A stretch of DNA of 64,000 nt from assembly GCF_001750725.1 (NCBI RefSeq), contig NZ_CP017279.1:1860001-1924000 (forward strand). The letters are read 5' to 3'. Position 1 is the stretch's first letter, and every line of letters begins with the position of its first letter. A program made the translations under genes and the position numbers. The DNA is from Enterobacter ludwigii (GTDB lineage: Bacteria > Pseudomonadota > Gammaproteobacteria > Enterobacterales > Enterobacteriaceae). Shown piece after piece: positions 17,896-26,050 of this stretch. The notes under the pieces were generated by a model that made no database searches, was not told the origin of the DNA, and saw only the letters and a list, made by a program, of their open reading frames with translations.

Positions 17896-18899
17896 GGCAT
17901 AAGTACCATGCCAGCCAGCGTCAGGCCTGCTGCAGTACCAATAAGCATCGCGGGTTTTCCCGGCGTGAAACGACCATGGGTTACCGCTTCATGCAGCGCC
18001 GTAGGGATGGAGGCGGCCACCTGGTTGCCGTAGTGACGGTAAACATCAATTAAGATGGATTCAGGGACGCCCAGCCGCTTACGCATGTGTTCAAGAGAAA
18101 GATGGCTGGCCTGATGCGGAATGACGGTACCGATATCCGACAGTTGCAGACCGCATTTTCCCAGCAGCCGCGCGAAGTAGTCATCAATCAGCGAAGAGGC
18201 ATACCGGAACAGCGCCTTACCCTGCATATGGAACATAAAATCACTGTCGCTCATGCCCGCTCTGGGGTTGCGACGCGTTCCTCCCGCACGGATTTCACAG
18301 AGTTCGCTGCCATCCGGGTACATCTCGATCAGGCTTGTTATAATCCCGCTGTTGCCGTCACCACGCTCCACGATCGCACACGCCGCACCATCACCGAAAA
18401 TCAACGAAGACTCTTCGTGGCTCCAGTCAATGCCGCGCGATGCTAAATCAGCTGAAACAATGGCGATGCGACGGTATGCGCCTGTATTCAATAAACCTGC
18501 AGCAACTTCTAAAGCGGAAATAAAGCTGACACAGCTGCTGTTAATATCAAACCCCGCCATACCCGCGGGCATACCCGCCGCCTTGATAATATGAACCGCA
18601 CTGCAGGGAAGCGCTTGTATGGCAATAGCCGATGCACAAATCAACAGGTCTATGGAATCAGGTGATATCGTTCCGGCATGTAGCGCGTTATGTAGCGCCT
18701 GTGCGGCCAGCCCGGCCTGGCTGGCGGTGTGAGAAGCGTGGTAGCGGGTAAGAATACCGGACCGTTTTTCAACGTAGCCAGGCGGTTTTCCTAACCATGA
18801 ATCCAGATCGCTGGATGTCAGTCTTTCAGCAGGCAAGGCAATGCCTGTTGAGATAATTTTTATTGCGGCCGAAATTTCCGGCTCTGTTGATTGACCCAC
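17892..18899 (-). CDS. 3-oxoacyl-ACP synthase III-like condensing enzyme, gene 1
   Basis: Thiolase-fold condensing enzyme, 335 aa from the GTG at 18899. Catalytic triad present: Cys123 in NSSCVSF, His262 in IPHQASH, Asn292 in GNQVAAS; the C-terminal GTAAGLTLAGM loop is typical. Members join an acyl-CoA/ACP to malonyl-ACP (FabH) or two acyl chains head to head (OleA). The frame extends to a TTG at 18962, but GTG 18899 has GGGAG 7 bp upstream and lies after the putative promoter, whose -35 covers the TTG. First gene of the operon. FabH itself is elsewhere in such genomes, so this is a specialised paralogue. Confidence 0.85.
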   Translation of the reverse strand: MGQSTEPEISAAIKIISTGIALPAERLTSSDLDSWLGKPPGYVEKRSGILTRYHASHTASQAGLAAQALHNALHAGTISPDSIDLLICASAIAIQALPCSAVHIIKAAGMPAGMAGFDINSSCVSFISALEVAAGLLNTGAYRRIAIVSADLASRGIDWSHEESSLIFGDGAACAIVERGDGNSGIITSLIEMYPDGSELCEIRAGGTRRNPRAGMSDSDFMFHMQGKALFRYASSLIDDYFARLLGKCGLQLSDIGTVIPHQASHLSLEHMRKRLGVPESILIDVYRHYGNQVAASIPTALHEAVTHGRFTPGKPAMLIGTAAGLTLAGMVLMP

Positions 18900-18934
18900 A
18901 CCAGTGCTCCCTTCACTAGCTAATCCAACCGCTA

Positions 18935-18962
18935 ATAATATAGGAGCCCCTTCTTTACACAA
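18935..18962 (-). promoter_or_regulatory. Putative sigma-70 promoter of the lipid operon
   Basis: On the minus strand TTGTGT (18962-18957), 16-bp spacer and TATTAT (18940-18935) give a good -35/-10 pair; the start point would be near 18928, leaving a leader of about 29 nt to the GTG at 18899. This also explains why the frame upstream of that GTG need not be coding. Confidence 0.55.
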
Positions 18963-18972
18963 TCTGAAATTA

Positions 18973-18993
18973 ACGGGAGCGTCCTGCTCCCGT
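18973..18993 (-). terminator. Hairpin after narI, weak terminator
   Basis: Perfect 8-bp stem ACGGGAGC/GCTCCCGT with a 5-base loop, 17 bp after the narI stop. The bases after it on the minus strand are TAATTTC, not a solid T run, so termination of the nar transcript may be partial and read-through into the lipid operon is possible. Confidence 0.5.
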
Positions 18994-19009
18994 GTCGGTT
19001 TTCAGTGAA

Positions 19010-19687
19010 TTAGCGACGGGCGCGAACAATCTGATATTTGCGCGTCAGATACTCCACCGGTGCACTCCAGATATGCACCAGACGAGAGAACGGGAACAGC
19101 ACAAACAGCGTCATCCCGAGCACCAGGTGCACGCGGAAGATAAACGCCACACCGTCAAGGTGCTCAGACGCACCACCGTGGAAAGTCACCACAGACTGCG
19201 CCCAGCCGACCAGCTTCATCATTTCGCTGCCATCCATATGCTGAGCCGAGAACGGAATGGTCAGCAGACCCAGCGCACACTGCACCATCAGCAGGGACAA
19301 AATCAGAATGTCCGCGCCGGTGGTAGTCGCGCGAACACGCGGGCTGAACAGACGGCGTTTGAGCAGCAGTAAACCGCCCACCAGCGTCATCACGCCGCAG
19401 GCACCGCCGGCAATCATCGCCATTTTCTGCTTCACCTCAATCGGCAGGAATGACTCATACATCCAGTGCGGCGTCAGCATTCCGAGGAAGTGACCCGCAA
19501 AAATCCCCAGGATCCCGATGTGGAACAGGTTAGAAGCCAGGTTCATCCCTTTGCGATCGAGCATCTGGCTGGAGGCAGCACGCCAGGTGTACTGGCCGTA
19601 GTCATAACGCAGCCAGCTTCCCACCAGGAACACGGTGCCCGCGATATACGGGTAAATGTCAAAGAAGAACATGTTCAGGAAGTGCAT
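19010..19687 (-). CDS. narI: Respiratory nitrate reductase A, gamma subunit (cytochrome b)
   Basis: Membrane cytochrome b of NarGHI: takes electrons from quinol and passes them to NarH. 225 aa, standard, with five membrane segments. Heme-ligand histidines H56 and H66 (LFHIG and GHFLG) and the C-terminal pair in VTFHGG and RVHLV are present. It overlaps narJ by one base. Last gene of narGHJI; followed after a weak hairpin by the lipid operon, where E. coli has the tRNA-Tyr locus. Confidence 0.97.
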   Translation of the reverse strand: MHFLNMFFFDIYPYIAGTVFLVGSWLRYDYGQYTWRAASSQMLDRKGMNLASNLFHIGILGIFAGHFLGMLTPHWMYESFLPIEVKQKMAMIAGGACGVMTLVGGLLLLKRRLFSPRVRATTTGADILILSLLMVQCALGLLTIPFSAQHMDGSEMMKLVGWAQSVVTFHGGASEHLDGVAFIFRVHLVLGMTLFVLFPFSRLVHIWSAPVEYLTRKYQIVRARR

Positions 19688-20397
19688 TATTGCTGTCCTC
19701 CGTTAGAGATATTCAAATATTGCGGGGCAACGGCTCCGGCAAAACGACGTTGGTGAGCGGAGATTTCAGACTCACCGCAGTTCTGGTCAGCCATGAATTT
19801 CACCTGCTCCTCCTCCCAGACCGCATCCAGCGCCTGTGGCGTATCATCGCGGGCTTCATCGGCGATCTTCTCCGCAACTTTTTCACTGTCGACCGATGCG
19901 TTGGCGAGCTTCACCAGCAGGTCGAACAGCACCGCGTAACGGCTCTCGCGCTGCTGAAGTCGTGCGCCGAGCAGCGCCAGGATCGGCGCGATGTCCTGCA
20001 GCCCCCCCAGCGCCTCCTCTTTAGGCAACTGCGCCAGATACTCAAGATAGAGCGGCAGGTGGTCCGGCAGCTCGCGGCTGTCGAGCTGCAGGCCGTGTTG
20101 CTCGTACTGTCCCATCAGGTCAACCATCGCCTGACCGCGGTCACGTGACTCACCGTGAACATGTTCGAACAGCAGCAGCGACGTCGCGCGTCCGCGGTCA
20201 AACAGCTGGCTGTAATCCGCCTGCGCATCCAGTAAATCGCGCGCTAACAGGTCCCGGAGGAAAACGGCCAGTGTCTGGGCATCCTCTTTCTCAAGATTTT
20301 CAGATGACGCGAGTGCATCAAAGAGCTCCTGCTGATGCTGCGCAAGCGCAGCATCCGGGTACTCGAGCAGACGCGAAACAATGACAAGTTCAATCAT
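19687..20397 (-). CDS. narJ: Nitrate reductase molybdenum-cofactor assembly chaperone NarJ
   Basis: TorD-family chaperone needed to insert FeS and Mo cofactor into NarG and to attach NarGH to NarI; not in the final enzyme. 236 aa, all-helical, begins [15 protein letters not shown] as in E. coli and has the conserved [16 protein letters not shown] block (about 76-91). Overlaps narH by 4 bp and narI by 1. Confidence 0.97.
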   Translation of the reverse strand: MIELVIVSRLLEYPDAALAQHQQELFDALASSENLEKEDAQTLAVFLRDLLARDLLDAQADYSQLFDRGRATSLLLFEHVHGESRDRGQAMVDLMGQYEQHGLQLDSRELPDHLPLYLEYLAQLPKEEALGGLQDIAPILALLGARLQQRESRYAVLFDLLVKLANASVDSEKVAEKIADEARDDTPQALDAVWEEEQVKFMADQNCGESEISAHQRRFAGAVAPQYLNISNGGQQ

Positions 20398-21929
20398 TGG
20401 TGCGGCTCCGTTTTGCTCGTCACATCCAGGGCATCAATGCGGCGGCTGTTGAAGAGATTGAATTTCGTGTCTGAACCGTGGCATCCATCGCCAAAGGTAA
20501 AGCCACAGCCATTTTTCTCCGGGAAGGCTTCGCGAGCCAGTTCTCGGTGGCTGCTCGGCACCACGAAACGGTCTTCGTAATTGGCAATCGCCAGGTAACG
20601 GTACATCTCCTGCGCCTGGGCTTCGGTCAGACCTACCGCTTCCAGTGCACGGGTATCGTTAACACCGTCAACGGTTTCAGCGCGTTTGTAGTGGCGCATC
20701 GCCAGCATACGTTTCAGCGCCAGCAGGACCGGCTGGGTATCCCCTGCGGTTAACAGGTTTGCCAGATACTGAACCGGGATACGCAGGCTTTCCACGTCTG
20801 GCAGAATGCCGTTGCTGCCCAGCTCACCCGCATCCGCAGCAGACTGGATCGGAGACAGCGGCGGCACGTACCAGACCATCGGCAGCGTGCGGTATTCCGG
20901 ATGCAGCGGCAGCGCCAGCTTCCAGTCCATCGCCATTTTGTACACCGGAGACTGCTGCGCAGCGTCAATCACGCTCTGCGGAACGCCGTCTTTCAGCGCC
21001 TGCTCAATCACTTTCGGATCGTTAGGATCGAGGAAGACGTCCAGCTGACGCTGATAGAGATCTTTCTCGTTCTCGGTGCTGGCTGCATTTTCAATCGCGT
21101 CCGCGTCGTACAGCAGCACGCCGAGGTAACGAATACGGCCCACGCAGCTCTCAGAGCAGACGGTTGGCATACCGGCTTCAATACGCGGATAGCAGAAGAT
21201 GCACTTCTCAGACTTGCCGCTCTTCCAGTTGAAGTAGATTTTTTTGTACGGGCAACCGGTAATACACATACGCCAGCCGCGGCACTTGTCCTGGTCGATC
21301 AGCACAATGCCATCTTCTTCACGCTTATAGATGGCTCCGCTCGGACAGGTCGCCACGCACGCCGGGTTAAGGCAGTGCTCGCACAGACGCGGCAAATACA
21401 TCATGAAGGTGTTTTCGAACTGGCCGTACATCGCCTTCTGCATGTTCTCGAAGTTCTGGTCTTTGGCGCGTTTTTCGAACTCGCCGCCCAGAATCTCTTC
21501 CCAGTTTGGACCGCTGGTGATCTTATCCATACGCTGTCCGGTAATGAGCGAGCGTGGACGTGCGATCGGCTGATGTTTGCTTTCCGGCGCGTTGTGCAGG
21601 TTCTGGTAGTCGTAATCAAACGGCTCGTAGTAATCATCGATGCCAGGCAGATGCGGGTTGGCGAAGATTTTACCGAGCAGCATCGCACGGTTACCCATGC
21701 GCGGCTGCAGTTTACCGTTGATTTTACGGATCCAGCCGCCCTTCCATTTCTCCTGGTTTTCCCAGTCGGTCGGGAAGCCGGTGCCGGGTTTACTTTCCAC
21801 GTTATTGAACCACGCGTACTCCATCCCTTCGCGGCTGGTCCAGACGTTTTTACAGGTGACTGAGCAGGTATGACAGCCGATGCATTTATCCAGATTCAGC
21901 ACCATGCCGACTTGTGAACGAATTTTCAT
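20394..21929 (-). CDS. narH: Respiratory nitrate reductase A, beta subunit (FeS)
   Basis: Cytoplasmic-face electron-transfer subunit with four FeS clusters. 511 aa. Cysteine groups: CIGCHTCSVTC at 16-26, CEHCLNPACVATC, CRGWRMCITGC (the Trp in place of Cys that makes this the 3Fe-4S cluster) and CIFCYPRIEAGMPTVCSESC. Overlaps narG by 4 bp and narJ by 4 bp, consistent with tight coupling. Confidence 0.98.
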   Translation of the reverse strand: MKIRSQVGMVLNLDKCIGCHTCSVTCKNVWTSREGMEYAWFNNVESKPGTGFPTDWENQEKWKGGWIRKINGKLQPRMGNRAMLLGKIFANPHLPGIDDYYEPFDYDYQNLHNAPESKHQPIARPRSLITGQRMDKITSGPNWEEILGGEFEKRAKDQNFENMQKAMYGQFENTFMMYLPRLCEHCLNPACVATCPSGAIYKREEDGIVLIDQDKCRGWRMCITGCPYKKIYFNWKSGKSEKCIFCYPRIEAGMPTVCSESCVGRIRYLGVLLYDADAIENAASTENEKDLYQRQLDVFLDPNDPKVIEQALKDGVPQSVIDAAQQSPVYKMAMDWKLALPLHPEYRTLPMVWYVPPLSPIQSAADAGELGSNGILPDVESLRIPVQYLANLLTAGDTQPVLLALKRMLAMRHYKRAETVDGVNDTRALEAVGLTEAQAQEMYRYLAIANYEDRFVVPSSHRELAREAFPEKNGCGFTFGDGCHGSDTKFNLFNSRRIDALDVTSKTEPHQ

Positions 21930-24900
21930 TTTACGCTCTCCTGTACCTGGTCATTACCTTCGCCGTCTAACCAGTTAATATTCTTCATCTTACGTACCAC
22001 CACGAACTCATCGCGGTTAGATCCTACCGTGCCGTAGTAGTTAAAGCCGTAGGCTAGCTGCGCATAGCCGCCGATCATGTGCGTCGGTTTTGGCGTAATA
22101 CGGGTCACGGAGTTGTGAATGCCGCCGCGCTGCTCGGTGATTTCAGAACCCGGCAGGTTAACGATACGTTCCTGCGCGTGGTACATCATGGTCATCCCGG
22201 CCGGGACACGCTGACTGACAACCGCACGCGCCGTCAGCGCACCGTTGCTGTTGAACACTTCGATCCAGTCGTTATCTTCAATGCCCAGATCTTTGGCGTC
22301 CGTCTCGCTCATCCACACAATCGGGCCACCGCGGGACAACGTCAGCATCAGCAGGTTGTCGCTGTAGGTGGAGTGAATGCCCCACTTCTGGTGCGGCGTC
22401 AGGAAGTTCAGCGCCTTCTCCGGGTTACCGTTCGATTTCGTACCCATTACCGCTTTCACGGAGCGGGTATCGATTGGCGGACGATAAACCAGCAGGCTCT
22501 CACCGAAGTCGCGCATCCACTGGTGATCCTGATACAGGGACTGACGACCGGACAGGGTACGCCATGGGATCAGTTCGTGAACGTTGGTGTAGCCAGCATT
22601 GTAGGAGACGTGTTCATCTTCCAGGCCAGACCAGGTCGGGCTGGAGATAATTTTGCGCGGTTGAGCCTGAATATCGCGGAAGCGGATCTTCTCTTCCTCT
22701 TTATTCGTCGCCAGATGGGTATGATCGCGACCGGTAAACTCACTCAGTGCCGCCCATGCTTTCACCGCCACGTGACCGTTGGTTTCCGGTGCCAGAGTCA
22801 GGATCATTTCTGCAGCATCAATGGCCGTGTTCAGCATTGGCTGGCCTTTGGCCGGGCCGTCCGCTTTGGTGTAATTGAGCTTACGCAGCAGGTCCATTTC
22901 GCTCTGGGTATTCCACGCAATCCCTTTACCCCCGTTACCGATTTTTTCCATCAGCGGGCCGATAGAGGTAAAGCGTTCGTACGTTGCCGGGTAGTCACGT
23001 TCAACGGGAATAATGTGCGGCGCTGTCACGCCCGGGATCAGGTCACACTCGCCTTTTTTCCAGTCCTTCACGTCCAGCGGCTGCGCCAGTTCGGCTGCAG
23101 AGTCGTGCTGAATCGGCAGGGTCACCACATCGGTCTCTTTGCCCAGATGTCCTACGCACACTTCGGAGAATTTCTTCGCGATATCTTTGTAGATATCCCA
23201 GTCGCTTTTGGATTCCCACGCCGGGTCAACGGCTGCAGACAGCGGATGAATAAACGGATGCATATCCGAGGTATTCATGTCGTCTTTTTCATACCAGGTA
23301 GCGGTTGGCAGCACGATATCGGAATACAGGCAGGTACTGGACAAACGGAAGTCCAGCGTCACCACCAGATCCAGCTTGCCGTCCAGACCGTTGTCTTTCC
23401 ACTCCACTTCTTCTGGTTTCACGCCGCCCTGCTTGCCCAGATCTTTCCCCTGAATACCGTTTTCAGTACCCAGCAGATATTTCAGCATGTACTCGTGGCC
23501 TTTACCGGAGGAGCCCAGCAGGTTAGAGCGCCAGATAAACAGGTTACGCGGATGGTTTTTGCCGTTTTCAGGCTGCTCGGCCGCAAAGCGAATGGTGCCT
23601 TCTTTCAGTGCCTTGACGGTGTAATCCGCCGGGGTCATGCCCGCTTTCTTCGCCTCGTCGGCAATGCGCAGCGGGTTAGTCCCTAACTGAGGTGCAGACG
23701 GCAGCCAGCCCATGCGTTCAGCGCGGACGTTGAAGTCGATCAGGTGGCCGCTGTAGCGGGATTTATCCGCCATTGGCGACAGCAGTTCCTGGGCCGTTAC
23801 CGTCTCATAGCGCCACTGGCTGGAGTGGTTGTAGAAGTAAGACGTACTGTTCATATGACGCGCCGGACGCTGCCAGTCGAGGGCAAACGCCAGTGGCTGC
23901 CAGCCCGTCTGCGGACGCAGTTTTTCCTGGCCGACATAGTGCGCCCAGCCGCCGCCGCTTTGACCCACACAACCGCAGAAGATCAGCATGTTGATCAGGC
24001 CACGATAGTTCATATCAAGGTGATACCAGTGGTTCAGACCGGCACCAACAATGATCATTGAACGGCCATGCGTCTTGTCAGCATTTTCAGCGAATTCACG
24101 GGCGATACGGGTGATGTGTCCACGCGGCACGCCGGTGATCTGCTCTGCCCAGGCCGGGGTATACGCTTTGATGTCGTCGTAGCTGGTTGCGCAGTTTTCA
24201 TCATTCAGGCCGCGCTCCAGGCCGTAGTTGGCCAGCGTCAGGTCATACACGGTGGTCACCAGCGCCGTCGACCCATCCGCCAGCTGCAGACGTTTGACCG
24301 GCAGCTTATGCATCAGGATGTTCTGCAGCTCAACTTTGTTGAAATGCTCGGACCCTTCGCCGCCGAAGTACGGGAAGCCCACATCAGCAATTTCGTCCTG
24401 GCTACCCAGCATGCTCAGACGCAGTTCAGTCTCTTCACCGGTGGTACCGTTACGCTGCTCGAGGTTCCACTTGCCCTTCTCGCCCCAGCGGAAACCGATA
24501 GAGCCGTTGGGTGCCACCAGCTCGCCGTTATTGTTATAGGCGACCGTTTTCCACTCAGGATTGTTTTCCTGACCCAGCGCATCCACCAGATCGGCGGCAC
24601 GCAGTGTGCGGCCCGCTGCATAGTAGCCATCACGCTCTTCCAGCATGACCAGCATCGGCATGTCGGTATAGCGACGGACATAGTCAGTAAAGTACTGGCT
24701 GGGTTTATCGAGGTGGAACTCACGCAGCATCACGTGGCCCATCGCCAGCGCCATCGCGGAGTCGGTACCCTGTTTAGGGGCCAGCCACAGGTCGCACAGC
24801 TTGGCAATTTCCGCATAGTCCGGGGTCACCGCAACGGTTTTGGTGCCTTTGTAACGCACTTCCGTGAAGAAGTGGGCATCCGGCGTACGGGTCTGTGGAA

Positions 24901-25669
24901 CGTTAGAGCCCCAGGCAATAATGTAGCTGGAGTTGTACCAGTCAGCGGATTCCGGCACGTCGGTCTGCTCGCCCCAGGTCTGCGGAGAGGCTGGCGGCAG
25001 GTCGCAGTACCAGTCGTAGAAGCTCAGACAGGTTCCGCCGATAAGCGACAGATAACGAGCACCTGAGGCGTAAGAGACCATCGACATCGCCGGGATAGGC
25101 GAGAAGCCCGCGACGCGGTCCGGTCCGTAGGTTTTGACAGTATAAACGTTTGAAGCGGCAATCAGTTCGTTGACCTCTTTCCAGGAAGAACGAACAAAAC
25201 CACCGCGACCGCGCGCCTGCTTAAAGCTTTTTGCTTTGTCGGCATCTTCGATAATGGATGCCCAGGCATCAACCGGATCGCTGTGCAGCACTTTCGCCTC
25301 ACGCCACATTTTCATCAGGCGTTTGCGCATCAGAGGGTATTTCAGACGGTTGGCGCTGTACAGATACCAGGAGTAGCTTGCACCACGCGGGCAGCCACGA
25401 GGTTCGTGGTTTGGCATATCCGGACGGGTACGCGGATAGTCGGTCTGCTGCATTTCCCATGTCACCAGGCCGTTTTTAACGAAAATCTTCCAGCTACATG
25501 AGCCAGTGCAGTTCACGCCGTGGGTCGAACGGACGACTTTGTCATGCTGCCAGCGCTGACGGTAACCGTCTTCCCAGTCCCGGTTGGTCTCCAGAACCTG
25601 GCCGTGCCCATCGGCAAAAGTTTCACCCTTCTGTTTGAAGTAGCGAAACCGGTCCAAAAATTTGCTCAT
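21926..25669 (-). CDS. narG: Respiratory nitrate reductase A, alpha (molybdenum) subunit
   Basis: Catalytic subunit reducing nitrate to nitrite with Mo-bis-MGD. 1247 aa, the full length. The N-terminal FS0 cluster ligands H50, C54 and C58 (STHGVNCTGSC) and a downstream Cys are present, and the N-terminus lacks a true Tat signal, as expected for an enzyme facing the cytoplasm. The YNSSYIIAWGSN segment precedes the Mo-site Asp region. First gene of narGHJI, driven by an FNR/NarL region at 25756-25919. Confidence 0.98.
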   Translation of the reverse strand: MSKFLDRFRYFKQKGETFADGHGQVLETNRDWEDGYRQRWQHDKVVRSTHGVNCTGSCSWKIFVKNGLVTWEMQQTDYPRTRPDMPNHEPRGCPRGASYSWYLYSANRLKYPLMRKRLMKMWREAKVLHSDPVDAWASIIEDADKAKSFKQARGRGGFVRSSWKEVNELIAASNVYTVKTYGPDRVAGFSPIPAMSMVSYASGARYLSLIGGTCLSFYDWYCDLPPASPQTWGEQTDVPESADWYNSSYIIAWGSNVPQTRTPDAHFFTEVRYKGTKTVAVTPDYAEIAKLCDLWLAPKQGTDSAMALAMGHVMLREFHLDKPSQYFTDYVRRYTDMPMLVMLEERDGYYAAGRTLRAADLVDALGQENNPEWKTVAYNNNGELVAPNGSIGFRWGEKGKWNLEQRNGTTGEETELRLSMLGSQDEIADVGFPYFGGEGSEHFNKVELQNILMHKLPVKRLQLADGSTALVTTVYDLTLANYGLERGLNDENCATSYDDIKAYTPAWAEQITGVPRGHITRIAREFAENADKTHGRSMIIVGAGLNHWYHLDMNYRGLINMLIFCGCVGQSGGGWAHYVGQEKLRPQTGWQPLAFALDWQRPARHMNSTSYFYNHSSQWRYETVTAQELLSPMADKSRYSGHLIDFNVRAERMGWLPSAPQLGTNPLRIADEAKKAGMTPADYTVKALKEGTIRFAAEQPENGKNHPRNLFIWRSNLLGSSGKGHEYMLKYLLGTENGIQGKDLGKQGGVKPEEVEWKDNGLDGKLDLVVTLDFRLSSTCLYSDIVLPTATWYEKDDMNTSDMHPFIHPLSAAVDPAWESKSDWDIYKDIAKKFSEVCVGHLGKETDVVTLPIQHDSAAELAQPLDVKDWKKGECDLIPGVTAPHIIPVERDYPATYERFTSIGPLMEKIGNGGKGIAWNTQSEMDLLRKLNYTKADGPAKGQPMLNTAIDAAEMILTLAPETNGHVAVKAWAALSEFTGRDHTHLATNKEEEKIRFRDIQAQPRKIISSPTWSGLEDEHVSYNAGYTNVHELIPWRTLSGRQSLYQDHQWMRDFGESLLVYRPPIDTRSVKAVMGTKSNGNPEKALNFLTPHQKWGIHSTYSDNLLMLTLSRGGPIVWMSETDAKDLGIEDNDWIEVFNSNGALTARAVVSQRVPAGMTMMYHAQERIVNLPGSEITEQRGGIHNSVTRITPKPTHMIGGYAQLAYGFNYYGTVGSNRDEFVVVRKMKNINWLDGEGNDQVQESVK

Positions 25670-25755
25670 CGGGTATCTCCTGTGTGGAGCCTGTGGCTCT
25701 CTAAATCGACATTGCTGATTTGCAGCGAAGGTAACGCTCTGATAGATGGCGAGAA

Positions 25756-25769
25756 TTGATAACGATCAA
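25756..25769 (-). promoter_or_regulatory. FNR box of narG promoter
   Basis: Perfect TTGAT-NNNN-ATCAA palindrome (TTGATAACGATCAA), 87 bp upstream of the narG start, expected to be the class II FNR site at about -41.5. Confidence 0.9.
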
Positions 25770-25837
25770 GGCGGAGAGGGAGTTTCAGGTGGGGTATTAG
25801 ATCGGATACCACCAAAGCGGTAGATTTTTAATTTTTA

Positions 25838-25850
25838 TAATCTATTGATT
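25838..25850 (-). promoter_or_regulatory. IHF site in narG promoter
   Basis: TAATCTATTGATT fits the IHF consensus YAANNNNTTGATW, in an AT-rich context about 80-95 bp upstream of the FNR site, matching the position of the IHF site that loops NarL onto narG in E. coli. Confidence 0.65.
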
Positions 25851-25902
25851 TATAATGATATTTATAATTTATCGTACAAAAAGCAGGGCTAAATTTAACA
25901 TC

Positions 25903-25919
25903 TCAGGTATTAAGGGGTA
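25903..25919 (-). promoter_or_regulatory. NarL heptamer sites upstream of narG
   Basis: Minus-strand TACCCCT (25919-25913) is an exact TACYYMT heptamer; TACCTGA (25909-25903) is a degenerate neighbour. They lie near -190 relative to the expected narG start, the place of the distal NarL sites in E. coli. Confidence 0.65.
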
Positions 25920-26007
25920 GAACGCCCTGTAAAGCGATGGCGATCACAGTGTTACCCGCAGGCATTGTTCCTCAAACGCCATCAGTATGTTGTAACTACT
26001 GTAGTAA

Positions 26008-26033
26008 TAAAAAAACGCGGCCCGAAGGCCGCG
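26008..26033 (-). terminator. narK intrinsic terminator
   Basis: 7-bp stem CGCGGCC/GGCCGCG with a CGAA-type tetraloop (26033-26016) followed by eight T on the minus strand (26015-26008), 18 bp after the narK stop. Confidence 0.88.
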
Positions 26034-26050
26034 CAAACGGATAATCACAC

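Larger units (their letters stand above)
25670..26050 (-). promoter_or_regulatory. narG upstream regulatory region, 381 bp
   Basis: Non-coding spacer between narK and narG holding the FNR, IHF and NarL elements listed separately and the narK terminator. An AT-rich stretch at 25820-25895 separates the NarL sites from the FNR site, as needed for IHF bending. The start of transcription would be about 41 bp downstream of the FNR centre, near 25721. Confidence 0.75.

Noticed and set aside
8140..18899. Carotenoid or hopanoid cluster
   Set aside because: A CrtX-like GT and an HpnI-like GT occur, but there is no phytoene synthase/desaturase, squalene-hopene cyclase or other terpenoid core gene.
8140..18899. 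Canonical OleABCD olefin operon
   Set aside because: Only the condensing enzyme and SDR resemble it; no typical OleC ligase or OleB haloalkane-dehalogenase-like gene is present, and there are two GTs and two di-iron enzymes.
22079..23686. Long open frame (535 codons) opposite narG
   Set aside because: Antisense shadow of a GC-rich conserved gene; no family resemblance and no start site. Similar shadow frames opposite narH (20901-21863) and the Rhs core (62381-63286) were dropped too.
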